The position numbers and the translations under genes are program-made. Shown piece after piece: positions 19,060-29,350 of a stretch of DNA of 58,829 bases (positions within the stretch are counted from its first letter, which is position 1; each line of letters starts with the position of its first letter). Source of the DNA: Nitrospiraceae bacterium (lineage in GTDB: Bacteria; Nitrospirota; Nitrospiria; Nitrospirales; Nitrospiraceae); the NCBI GenBank assembly GCA_919902665.1, contig CAKKRK010000149.1, forward strand, positions 1-58,829, read 5' to 3'. The notes beneath the pieces are model-generated. The model did no database searches. It had not been told where the DNA came from and saw only the letters and a program-made list of their open reading frames with translations.

Positions 19060-20235
19060 TCAGGCAGCAGATTGCGTTGCCAGTGCTGAACCAAAGAATG
19101 GCTTATACTGCAAACCGTCAAGCTCAGGGCGCACGAGGCCCTTGTGCTGGATGAGTACCTTGAAGGTCGTGCCCATCCCGTTCGGCCTAAGCAGATGAAT
19201 CGCTGCGTTGAACTCCGGGCTGTCCTGTTCCAACTTCGCAATCATCTGTTCGACATCGAGTCCCATGAGAAAACTCATCTGGTTCGTGAAGCCGGTCGTC
19301 TGGAGTCCCTGTTTTTCACCGGTCGTCGCTAAGCACGAAAAATCCACATGGGCGGTCATATCTTGATCTCCCACCCGGAGGAACGGATCTTCATTGACGG
19401 ATTGCTGCGAGTAGCAGAGGAATGTCCCACCTTTTCGGTCGGACCGATAGAGGTCCTGTGCCGTGTGGCCATAATCGATGGTGAGTGCAAATCCACGATC
19501 CAGATGTTGAGCGACTTGCTTCATCCAATCTAGGGCTCGGAGATTGATCTCGGTTCGATAGCCTTCTGGCCACTCAGGACTCAACCGGTCTAGGTGCACG
19601 GCGAGGGCATCGGAGGACAGCGGTTTGAGACATTCAAGGAACTGTCCATCTCGATAGTCCACCCAGAGTTCCTTGATTCCTTCTGCTGTGACCTGGACGC
19701 GGTGGACGGGAAACGAATCGACGAGCTCATTGCTCAAGAGCAAACCAGTCAGACCATGAGGAGCCACAGTCGGAAGATCCTCTGCCCATGTCAGGAGGGC
19801 TGCTCGATCCAGCCAAGGAGCTAGGTTTCTGCGCTGCATCTCGCGCATGGCCGGGCTTCGGTCGATCAGGACATACCGAAGATGCTGGAAAAACGAACGG
19901 TAGCGATGCGCGCACGTTTCTAGAATATGCTTGGCCAGTAGGCCTTTGCCAGGCCCCATTTCAACGATGGTAAAGGAAGAGGGTTGGCCGAGTAATCGGT
20001 ACATTTGTTCGGCTTGTGCGGCCAGAGCTTGCCCAAGGATGGGATGGACATCTGAGCTCGTGTAAAAATCACCTCGCCAGCCGATCCGTTCGTGGGCTGG
20101 TGGAGTACTACGCATGTAATAGCCGAATTGTGGGTGGTACAGCGCCAACTCCATGAAGCGTGCGAACGGAATCGGGCCTGACGTAGCGATCTCAGAGGCA
20201 ATAGTAGCAACAAGTTCCGGGTGCCCTGTGCTCAC
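19060..20235 (-). CDS. midA: SAM-dependent methyltransferase, MidA/NDUFAF7 family
   Basis: A 391-residue class I methyltransferase of the family once called DUF185 (COG1565). The N-terminal GPIPFARFMELALYHPQFGYY is the family signature. FTIVEMGPGKGLLAKHIL is the glycine-rich SAM loop, and LLLSNELVDSFPVHRV is the later conserved block. The eukaryotic member NDUFAF7 dimethylates an arginine of NDUFS2, the NuoD homologue, and is needed for complex I assembly. Here the gene lies directly upstream of nuoA on the same strand, which suggests the same job in this bacterium. The start is GTG 20235 with GGAG upstream; the frame stays open to 20277. Confidence 0.85.
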   Translation of the reverse strand: MSTGHPELVATIASEIATSGPIPFARFMELALYHPQFGYYMRSTPPAHERIGWRGDFYTSSDVHPILGQALAAQAEQMYRLLGQPSSFTIVEMGPGKGLLAKHILETCAHRYRSFFQHLRYVLIDRSPAMREMQRRNLAPWLDRAALLTWAEDLPTVAPHGLTGLLLSNELVDSFPVHRVQVTAEGIKELWVDYRDGQFLECLKPLSSDALAVHLDRLSPEWPEGYRTEINLRALDWMKQVAQHLDRGFALTIDYGHTAQDLYRSDRKGGTFLCYSQQSVNEDPFLRVGDQDMTAHVDFSCLATTGEKQGLQTTGFTNQMSFLMGLDVEQMIAKLEQDSPEFNAAIHLLRPNGMGTTFKVLIQHKGLVRPELDGLQYKPFFGSALATQSAA

Positions 20236-20327
20236 GGAAAGCTCCAAATTCACCAGCCTAGATGAAAAAATCGACACCCCTAGCCTATGGGCAACGTTAG
20301 CCCATTGCGTAGTGTCAAAGGGGCCGT

Positions 20328-20357
20328 AGAGTAGCCTTCGGAAGTGCGTTAAGTCAA
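20328..20357 (-). promoter_or_regulatory. sigma70-type promoter for the midA-nuo operon
   Basis: Read on the minus strand, TTGACT (20357-20352) and TACTCT (20333-20328) are separated by 18 bases. Transcription would start near 20321, giving an untranslated leader of about 85 bases before the midA GTG at 20235. No other convincing promoter was seen ahead of nuoA, so this one probably drives the whole complex I cluster. Confidence 0.5.
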
Positions 20358-20568
20358 GGCAGAGTCAGGGGAAAGAGGCGATATCGTTATGTATGAATGT
20401 ATACAAGATGACGTGCGATTGCGAGTTCTGTGATGGCTTGCCAGGGGAAAGGAAACCGTGTCTGCCGAAGCTCTACAAGGGCTGGCCGACGGTCTATATG
20501 GGCGTGTGCGAGAAAGTGGAGATGGGTCAGTAGTGGCAGGGATCTATCGCATCATGACATGGTCGAGG

Positions 20569-20586
20569 TCTGGCCTCACGGCCAGA
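20569..20586 (-). terminator. hairpin downstream of secA
   Basis: A perfect 7-bp stem (TCTGGCC/GGCCAGA) with a GTGA tetraloop lies about ten bases past the secA stop. It lacks a T-run in the direction of secA, so it may protect the 3' end or work with Rho rather than act as a classical intrinsic terminator. Confidence 0.4.
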
Positions 20587-20596
20587 GCGGCACTCT

Positions 20597-23320
<2,724 letters not shown>

Positions 23321-23462
23321 AGGGATAATAATAGAGAATGATGTAGTGAGATGAAAGTCGTTCTAGATGTATACGTGTCTGTGCCTTAAATAGCCGAGGC
23401 AGTATACAGCATCTTTTCAGTGAATCCTACCTGATCCTCTGGCAGCATCTCTCTTCGGTGGC

Positions 23463-23492
23463 TTGACAGGTGTTGTTCTGGTCGCCTACTAT
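23463..23492 (+). promoter_or_regulatory. sigma70-type promoter for the envelope module
   Basis: A perfect TTGACA at 23463-23468 is followed after 18 bases by TACTAT at 23487-23492. Transcription would start near 23499 and read into the first small His/Cys-rich gene at 23570. The 249-base gap up to secA therefore serves divergent transcription. Confidence 0.55.
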
Positions 23493-23569
23493 TTACGAAC
23501 TATTCCATCTATAGCACCAGTAGGTATGTCTAGGTCAACATAGTCCTACTCAGGAAGTGCCGTAATAGC

Positions 23570-23875
23570 ATGGGTCACACATTCCGCAAATTCCTGTCGA
23601 TGTCTCTTGTGCTATGTGTCCTCGCGATAGGTGGATTGGCGCAAGCGCAATCGGCGGAACATGCCGGGCACCATGCGCAGCATCAAGCGGCGACACATGG
23701 GACGTTGCTCTGTTCCTGGATGTGTGCTGCTGGTACGGTCCTCGACACTGAAGTTGTCTTGATTCATGCCGAGCGTAACCCCATCGCGCTTGTTTCGATC
23801 GTTCACTCCAGCGACTCTTTTTCTGAACCCCTGCGTATCTGCTCCAGCCGCGCTCCTCCATCCTTCTCCTTTTAA
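23570..23875 (+). CDS. small secreted His/Cys-rich protein, copy 1
   Basis: A 101-residue protein of unrecognised family. A signal peptide (FLSMSLVLCVLAIGGLAQAQ) is followed by the histidine cluster HAGHHAQHQAATH and then CSWMC. The tail ends in CSSRAPPSFSF. Histidines plus a C-x3-C pair suggest metal binding in the periplasm, copper being the obvious candidate. A paralogue with nearly the same cluster lies at 25707, and looser relatives lie at 27220 and 50577; all four end in a variant of R-G/A-P-P. It is followed by an outer-membrane barrel gene, an arrangement repeated at the second copy. Confidence 0.6.
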   Translation: MGHTFRKFLSMSLVLCVLAIGGLAQAQSAEHAGHHAQHQAATHGTLLCSWMCAAGTVLDTEVVLIHAERNPIALVSIVHSSDSFSEPLRICSSRAPPSFSF

Positions 23876-23975
23876 TCTTTCGTCGATTTAGTCAGAGCCG
23901 TTTTGTCGTACGCGACTACGCGACGGTTCCAAACTATGGCGGTTCAAAGGTGTTCCTGGGAGAAGGAGCTTGGTC

Positions 23976-25109
23976 ATGAGGGTTGTCAAGCGGTCCATAT
24001 TCTCGTTGCTACTGGTGCTGAGCCTATTCCCGTTAGCGTGGTCTATCAATCAGCCGGCTGAAGCGGCCTGTGGATCGGTCACCTGTTTTGTGGTGATCGG
24101 TTCCCAGCAGCAGGTGCCGCAGGCCGGGATCCTGACATTCAACACCATGTACAACTATACGCCGATGCGCTTACTTGATGGAACGAACGGGGTGATTCCC
24201 GCGATCGATCAAGCCGGGCGGCGCCTCATTCTGGACCACCATCAAGAAGTGCGAACCATTACGCAAACCGTCAACTTTGACTTGAACTACGGCATTACGG
24301 ATCGGCTGGGTGTGCAGGTCTCGATCCCCTATCTGTGGCGGACGCATAAACACATCGATGGATTGGGAGAAGAAGGAGTCAACGGTGTGGGCGAACTAGT
24401 TCCGTTTCGGGACAACGGGATCGGAGACATGATCATTACAGCGAAGTACAACGTGCTTCCAACGCTGCGAAGCATGATCGTCGCTGGGTTTGGTGTGCAA
24501 GTGCCGACCGGCAGTACCAGTGCCAGGGATGCCGCCGGTGAGGTGATGGAGTCACCAACCCAATTGGGAAGAGGCAATGTCGGGCTCATTGGCTCGGTCT
24601 ATCAAACCTATGAGCTGATTCCGCACCGACTCAATCAGTTCTTCTATGGCAGCTATCGCCATACGTTTCGTAACAATGATGGCTATCAGTTTGGTGACGA
24701 GTACAACCTTAACCTGGGTGCGAGCGGTATTCCTTTAGAGCGCGCTCCTTGGCTGGTGCTGACGGGACAATTCCATTGGCGATATCTGGTCCACGACAAT
24801 ATCAGTGCGTCGCTGGAACGATCGGCTACGCCGGCCGATGCTCCGGATTTCCCCGGTGAGACGATTGTCCTTGATCCTGCGATCACCAACCGCCTGGTAC
24901 CGACCACCGGCTCCACATATTTTGCATTTTCGCCTGGATTTCAGGTCAGTCTGGATGGGCTGATCGATTCGCCGTTGACCAAGTGGACGTCCGTGTATTT
25001 CCATTCGCAGATTCCTATAATGAGGGATTCCAACAACAATTTGGCTCAGGGAATCAGTTACATCTTTGGGGTAACCAGATCGTTCCAGTTGACGAAGAGT
25101 GCCTTGTAG
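23976..25109 (+). CDS. outer-membrane beta-barrel protein, copy 1
   Basis: A 377-residue exported protein that looks like a beta-barrel of the phenol-degradation MetA-like 'transporter' type: alternating amphipathic strands, many aromatic residues and a final strand ending in GVTRSFQLTKSAL. After the signal peptide comes CGSVTCFVVIGSQQQVP, which is almost identical in the second copy at 26116. The two cysteines could form a disulfide or bind metal. The start is ATG 23976, with AGAAGGAG seven bases upstream. Function is unknown; transport or surface binding of a metal or small molecule would fit the neighbours. Confidence 0.65.
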   Translation: MRVVKRSIFSLLLVLSLFPLAWSINQPAEAACGSVTCFVVIGSQQQVPQAGILTFNTMYNYTPMRLLDGTNGVIPAIDQAGRRLILDHHQEVRTITQTVNFDLNYGITDRLGVQVSIPYLWRTHKHIDGLGEEGVNGVGELVPFRDNGIGDMIITAKYNVLPTLRSMIVAGFGVQVPTGSTSARDAAGEVMESPTQLGRGNVGLIGSVYQTYELIPHRLNQFFYGSYRHTFRNNDGYQFGDEYNLNLGASGIPLERAPWLVLTGQFHWRYLVHDNISASLERSATPADAPDFPGETIVLDPAITNRLVPTTGSTYFAFSPGFQVSLDGLIDSPLTKWTSVYFHSQIPIMRDSNNNLAQGISYIFGVTRSFQLTKSAL

Positions 25110-25138
25110 GACAGCGCGAGCCACGAGGAGGAGAGGTG

Positions 25139-25696
25139 ATGGGTACGAAGAAAACAGATTCCGTGAAGATGGTCGGAATGGTGTCTCTGTGTGTGATGCT
25201 CCTCATCAGCAGTGGCGTGGTGTGGGGAATGGGCTCACGCGTGCCGGCGGTGGGCACGGCTGCTGAGGATTTTCGTTTGGTCGATTTGGAGGGTAAGTCG
25301 CAGAGCTTGAGTCAATACCGAGGCAAGGTCGTGCTCGTGAATTTCTGGGCGACCTGGTGCAAGCCCTGCACGACGGAAATGCCTGCAATGCAGACTACCT
25401 ACGACAAGCTCCGTGAGAAGGGGTTTGTGGTGTTGGCCATTAACGAATTAGAAGATGAGCCAAGGGTGCGTGAGCACATCAAGCAACACGGCCATACATT
25501 CCCGGTGCTCATGGATCGTGACAACAAAGTCGCGAACCAGTTTGGGGTTTTTGGCCTACCGGTGAGTGTATTTATCGATGAAAAGGGCGTCGTTCGCGAG
25601 TACATCAAAGGCGGCCTGTTGACCGAGCAGCTGATCTTAGACGCAGTGGCCAGGATTCAGAGACCGGAACCGATGAAGGCTGCGTCTCTGCGCTAG
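25139..25696 (+). CDS. TlpA-like membrane-anchored thioredoxin
   Basis: A 185-residue periplasmic thiol-disulfide protein. An N-terminal hydrophobic anchor or signal (VGMVSLCVMLLISSGVVWG) precedes an AhpC/TSA-type thioredoxin domain with active site WATWCKPC and cis-proline region VFGLPVSVFID. TlpA, ResA and related proteins reduce cysteines of cytochrome or copper-site apoproteins. Here it lies between two His/Cys-rich protein and barrel pairs, so keeping their CxxxC or CGSVxC cysteines reduced is a reasonable role. The start is ATG 25139 after a strong GAGGAGGAGAGG; the frame is open further upstream but overlaps the barrel gene. Confidence 0.85.
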   Translation: MGTKKTDSVKMVGMVSLCVMLLISSGVVWGMGSRVPAVGTAAEDFRLVDLEGKSQSLSQYRGKVVLVNFWATWCKPCTTEMPAMQTTYDKLREKGFVVLAINELEDEPRVREHIKQHGHTFPVLMDRDNKVANQFGVFGLPVSVFIDEKGVVREYIKGGLLTEQLILDAVARIQRPEPMKAASLR

Positions 25697-25706
25697 AAGA
25701 GCAACT

Positions 25707-26024
25707 ATGAGGGTTACCGTAAGACGGCCCACGCTGGTGTGGGGATTGCTTCTCTGTCTCGTACTGGTGAACGGGTTCATGGCTGCGCCCAGTGTTGGCC
25801 ATGCGGGACACCACGCAGACCATCAGGCTGGGACTCACTCGACCGGTATCTGTGCATGGATGTGCGCGGCCGGGGAAGACATCGAGCTCTCAGTCGTTCC
25901 ATTTACTTCGAGTTTTCAGCTCATTGAACCTGCGAGTATTCTTTCCTTTAAACCAGTCCTCAGCGCGGCTGCGTTGTTCCATTTTTTCCGCGGGCCTCCT
26001 GGCTTTCTTCTATCGCTCTCATAA
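25707..26024 (+). CDS. small secreted His/Cys-rich protein, copy 2
   Basis: A 105-residue paralogue of the protein at 23570. A signal peptide or anchor (LVWGLLLCLVLVNGFMAAP) is followed by HAGHHADHQAGTH, then CAWMCAAG. The C-terminal third is hydrophobic and ends FFRGPPGFLLSLS. The identical spacing of the His cluster, CxWMCAAG and RGPP tail to copy 1 shows a true gene duplication. It begins ten bases after the thioredoxin stop and precedes the second barrel gene. A periplasmic metal-binding role is inferred only from composition. Confidence 0.6.
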   Translation: MRVTVRRPTLVWGLLLCLVLVNGFMAAPSVGHAGHHADHQAGTHSTGICAWMCAAGEDIELSVVPFTSSFQLIEPASILSFKPVLSAAALFHFFRGPPGFLLSLS

Positions 26025-26115
26025 TCCGTAATCATTTTCCTTAAACAGTCGTGTCTCGCAATGGGCGTCGAGCTTCGTCTCCCGTCTGCGTGACCAACAG
26101 AAAGATCATGGAATC

Positions 26116-27186
26116 ATGATGCGCAAGCTCTTGTGCTATGTCCTCGCTATCGGTGGTGTCGTTGGAATGGTGGCCTCGCTGCTCAGCCCATCTCAGGTTG
26201 AGGCGTCATGCGGCTCGGTCAGTTGCTTTGTGGTGATCGGGTCTCAACAACAAGTGCCGATGAAAGGGCTATTGACCATCAATGCCATCTACAACGTCAC
26301 TCCGATGGAAGCGCCCTCGGGCGAGGGTGGGCGCATCCCCTTTGCCGATCAGGGTGGGAGAACTCTCACGCTGGCCAACTTGGATGTGAACCGTATCGAA
26401 ACCATGACGCGTACCGCAACTCTGGATATGAACTATGGCCTGACCGACCGTCTGGGCATTCAAGTGGCGATTCCGTACAAGCATGTGGAGTCAGATGCAC
26501 AGATCGGGGGCCTGACCCCTGTGCCGTACAGTGAGAGGGGACTTGGCGATATCCGTGCGACATTGAAGTACAACGTGCTGCCGACTCTGCGAAGCATGAT
26601 CGTGGTGGGGGTGGGCGTCGATTTTCCAACGGGCAGCTATGGGCGGTTTGCGCAGGGAAACACGTTGGCCGAATCGACCCTCCAAATCGGCCGTGGGAAC
26701 TTCGGTGTGGTCCCCATGATCTATCAGACTTATGAGTTGATTCCCCATCGGGTGAATCAGTTCGCCTCGGTAAGTTATCGACACACGTTTAAGAACAGCG
26801 ATGGATACAAGTTCGGCGATGAAGTGAGCGGGGCGTTGGGCCTCAATGTGATCCCGTTGGAACAGGCTCCTTGGTTGGTGCTGACGCAGCAGTTCAATTT
26901 CCGATGGATGCAGAATGACGCTATGGATGCATCACTGTTTCAGTTCAACCCAGGAGGCGCGCCCATCCTACTCGATCCTACGGTCAAGTTTCGAGCGATT
27001 CCGACCACAGGCTCAACCTATGTCGCCTATTCGCCGGGCATCATGGTGAATGTGTTCAACTTCGCGTCGGCCTATTTCATCGCGCAAATTCCGATTCATC
27101 GCAATTTCAACGGCAATCTCGAACAACAGATCAGCTACATCTTCGGGGTGACGAAGTCATTTCAATTGTTCGGCGGATCTTCCTAG
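26116..27186 (+). CDS. outer-membrane beta-barrel protein, copy 2
   Basis: A 356-residue paralogue of the barrel at 23976. Shared blocks include CGSVSCFVVIGSQQQVP, KYNVLPTLRSMIV, YQTYELIPHR, SYRHTF, APWLVLT, TTGSTY and SYIFGVTKSFQL. The signal peptide ends near SQVEAS. The two proteins differ most in the loops, as expected if they bind different ligands. ATG 26116 and 26119 are both possible starts, and neither has a strong ribosome-binding site. Confidence 0.65.
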   Translation: MMRKLLCYVLAIGGVVGMVASLLSPSQVEASCGSVSCFVVIGSQQQVPMKGLLTINAIYNVTPMEAPSGEGGRIPFADQGGRTLTLANLDVNRIETMTRTATLDMNYGLTDRLGIQVAIPYKHVESDAQIGGLTPVPYSERGLGDIRATLKYNVLPTLRSMIVVGVGVDFPTGSYGRFAQGNTLAESTLQIGRGNFGVVPMIYQTYELIPHRVNQFASVSYRHTFKNSDGYKFGDEVSGALGLNVIPLEQAPWLVLTQQFNFRWMQNDAMDASLFQFNPGGAPILLDPTVKFRAIPTTGSTYVAYSPGIMVNVFNFASAYFIAQIPIHRNFNGNLEQQISYIFGVTKSFQLFGGSS

Positions 27187-27219
27187 AACGGCGGCGGGAA
27201 CAGTGGTGTCGAATCGGCC

Positions 27220-27603
27220 ATGGTGACAATGACGCGACAACAAGTTTCTCGAATGCTAAGCGGCGGCTGCGCCGTGCTGTGGCTGATCGGATCGCTGTCG
27301 ATCGCACAGGGGAATCTAGCGCCGCAATGGACGGCACCACACTGTCCGAGCGGGCAGACGCAGAGCGGTCAGCAGAGTCACAATCATTGCGCGTGGCATT
27401 GTGAGGGGCTCGATATCCAAAGCGGCGGTGGACAGGGGGAAGTCGCCACCGATCTTCACGTGAACCGCATCTGGAGCCTCGGTGACATTCCCCGACAGGA
27501 TGCTGCTCTTGATAGTGAATTTCCGCCTCGCGGCCCACCAGTTTCTCGCAGTTCGTATAGAGCCTCAGTCACTCAGGGAGCCGGCTGCGCTCCACTTTAT
27601 TAA
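27220..27603 (+). CDS. small secreted His/Cys-rich protein, copy 3 (divergent)
   Basis: A 127-residue exported protein of unrecognised family. After a hydrophobic N-terminus (GGCAVLWLIGSLSIAQG) it has SHNHCAWHCEG, which keeps the C-A-W-x-C core of the two paralogues upstream, and later FPPRGPP. The His cluster is shorter and a PHCPSG segment precedes it. It lies immediately before the propeller lipoprotein gene, so each of these small proteins sits next to a large exported partner. ATG 27220 is used; ATG 27229 is an alternative. Confidence 0.5.
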   Translation: MVTMTRQQVSRMLSGGCAVLWLIGSLSIAQGNLAPQWTAPHCPSGQTQSGQQSHNHCAWHCEGLDIQSGGGQGEVATDLHVNRIWSLGDIPRQDAALDSEFPPRGPPVSRSSYRASVTQGAGCAPLY

Positions 27604-27638
27604 TTTAGAAGATGATAATTCTCGAGGAAGGAACGGTT

Positions 27639-29114
27639 ATGGAAGCGATGAAGAGACGAAACTATGTATATTCTATCACAACCGGTGCGTTAGGACTTGC
27701 GCTGGTCAGTCTTGCGGCATGCAGTTCAGGGGAATCCACCACGGGAACGCCGGCACCTGGTGGCAGTGCCGGCATCAGCGGGCCGATGGTATTCGTGAAT
27801 AATACGGGCGACAAGACGTTGACGAGCGTGGCGATAAAAGGCGATTCGGGCAACGCTGTCATCGGCACGATCGACGCGGCGGAATTCGAAAATGTGGCCC
27901 TCGGGGACATGCAGTATTCAAAGGAAGATTGGATCTTCTTGAATCTTACGGCAGCGAACAAGGTGGCCACGATCGATCCGCTGACGGCGGCGACGCCAGT
28001 CCATGAGGCGAATTTGCAAACCGGCACCCGGCCTGTCCATATGTACCGTGATCGGAACGATGGGGAGGTGATCTGGATCATGAATGATGGCGACAATGCT
28101 GCGGGAACTACGACGCCCGGTGATGATCTGGTGAACTGTACGGCTCAAGGGGGCGGCGGGTCAGTGACTGTGGTTCACAACGGCCATCTTGGGGCTGGTG
28201 GATCTCCCCCTACTTTGTTAGGTACGACTTGTCTATTGGCTGATGGGCACAAGGTCGCGGCCTTTGCAGAGAATGGGCGGGTCTTCGTGTCAAGCACAAC
28301 CGCAGGAGAAATCGCCGTGCTTGATGGTGTTGAGACGTCGGCGACCTTTCGCCAGATGATCTCCCGAATCGATCTCTGCAATCCAAGTAAGGAAACCTGC
28401 AATCCTGAAAACCCCACCGGCACGACTGCGTTTACGCCTAACAGTTCAGGGCCCCATGCGATTCGTTGGTCTAAACTGACCAAAAAGATCTATAGCTATC
28501 AGGAAGGGTATGGACAAATTGTAGAAATCGATCCTGTGTCACTGGTAATTACGAAGACGTTTGATTTTGCAGGAACTCCCTATTCTAACTATGGCATCTC
28601 ACCGGACGGTAAGTATCTTCTGCTGCGTGGCGAAACGACTCCACCGCAGCAAGCGACCAAACTCGGTGTCATTGATCTCAGTGCCACGACGCCGGTTATC
28701 GCTAACTTAACCACTCCAGAGCTAGACACGGCTCTAAATGGGACTTCTCCCGGGGCGTTCAAGTTTTCTCCCGATTCGAAGCGGTTCTACATTTTAGCCG
28801 GGAATGGAGCAACAGCCACAAAGAAAGATCGGTTATTTGCGTTTGATTGGACGACCGTGGCGCCTCCTGCACTCACGCTGCTGAGAGAGATTCCCCTGTT
28901 GTCGACTGGAGGGCACGGCTTTGATGTCTTGGCGCGAGGGGCTGGCGAAGCGAAGTACCTGGCGGTTTCCAACGCAGCTCCAGCGAATTCACTGACGATC
29001 ATCAATGCGACCGATAACCAGGAAAAGCAGACGGTACCTGTCGGGCCAAATCCGGGAGGAGTGATGGTGTTCGAATCTGGTGCGGCATCGGCGGGGAATC
29101 AGGCGACCAATTAA
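27639..29114 (+). CDS. beta-propeller lipoprotein
   Basis: A 491-residue lipoprotein: the signal sequence ends in the lipobox LAAC (ALVSLAACSSG), followed by a low-complexity G/T/S/P linker. The rest looks like a seven-bladed YVTN/NHL-type beta-propeller with blade-like repeats such as GISPDGKYLLL and FSPDSKRFYIL, and a final TVPVGPNPGGVMVF. Cysteines in LCNPSKETCNPENPTG may form a disulfide-bonded loop. The start is ATG 27639, which follows GAGGAAGG; an earlier ATG at 27612 lacks one. Ligand and enzyme activity are unknown; its neighbours suggest an envelope binding protein. Confidence 0.7.
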   Translation: MEAMKRRNYVYSITTGALGLALVSLAACSSGESTTGTPAPGGSAGISGPMVFVNNTGDKTLTSVAIKGDSGNAVIGTIDAAEFENVALGDMQYSKEDWIFLNLTAANKVATIDPLTAATPVHEANLQTGTRPVHMYRDRNDGEVIWIMNDGDNAAGTTTPGDDLVNCTAQGGGGSVTVVHNGHLGAGGSPPTLLGTTCLLADGHKVAAFAENGRVFVSSTTAGEIAVLDGVETSATFRQMISRIDLCNPSKETCNPENPTGTTAFTPNSSGPHAIRWSKLTKKIYSYQEGYGQIVEIDPVSLVITKTFDFAGTPYSNYGISPDGKYLLLRGETTPPQQATKLGVIDLSATTPVIANLTTPELDTALNGTSPGAFKFSPDSKRFYILAGNGATATKKDRLFAFDWTTVAPPALTLLREIPLLSTGGHGFDVLARGAGEAKYLAVSNAAPANSLTIINATDNQEKQTVPVGPNPGGVMVFESGAASAGNQATN

Positions 29115-29138
29115 GGTTGCGCTGTATTGCACGGGTGA

Positions 29139-29176
29139 GGCAGTCCATCGGATCTCTCAATATCCGATGGACTGCC
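29139..29176. terminator. perfect 15-bp hairpin after the propeller gene
   Basis: GGCAGTCCATCGGAT (29139-29153) pairs exactly with ATCCGATGGACTGCC (29162-29176) around an 8-base loop. It begins 25 bases past the lipoprotein stop. There is no T-run after it, so it may be an mRNA 3'-end stabiliser or a repeat rather than an intrinsic terminator. A more classical terminator follows at 29251. Confidence 0.5.
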
Positions 29177-29250
29177 CATTGATGGGTAGAGGATTGATTG
29201 CGAGAAGAGTGTTTTGTCCGAGCAGGCTGCCCTCCGGCTCGGACCAGCGT

Positions 29251-29295
29251 GGGACGGAGGCGCACCTCCCTTGGCCTCCGCCCCGCACGTTTTTT
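29251..29295 (+). terminator. intrinsic terminator upstream of tonB-like gene
   Basis: CGGAGGC (29255-29261) pairs with GCCTCCG (29274-29280), extended on the outside by three G-C pairs after one mismatch. Six T residues follow at 29290-29295. It probably ends the envelope-module transcript, which would leave the TonB-like gene with its own promoter. Confidence 0.55.
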
Positions 29296-29350
29296 CGCTA
29301 GCAGAGGTGCTGAGGGTTGCCTAACTGCACGTGAACGGCGATAAGGAAGC

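Larger units (their letters stand above)
20236..20596. other. intergenic region between secA and midA
   Basis: This 361-base gap holds the likely midA-nuo promoter and a hairpin just after the secA stop. ATGTATACAA at 20397-20406 differs by one base from the TTGTATACAA operator of the GntR regulon further along. On the plus strand, 20408-20533 could encode a 41-residue peptide with five cysteines, but it lacks a convincing ribosome-binding site. Confidence 0.6.

Noticed and set aside
3860-20235. Possible complex I of the type with two NuoM subunits
   Set aside because: Only one nuoM is present, and the L, M and N genes have normal lengths and order.
20397-20406. ATGTATACAA near the midA promoter, similar to the GntR operator
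   Set aside because: One arm differs from the operator and the 8-base core TGTATACA is expected about once by chance in a window of this size; the complex I genes have no evident link to ureide regulation.
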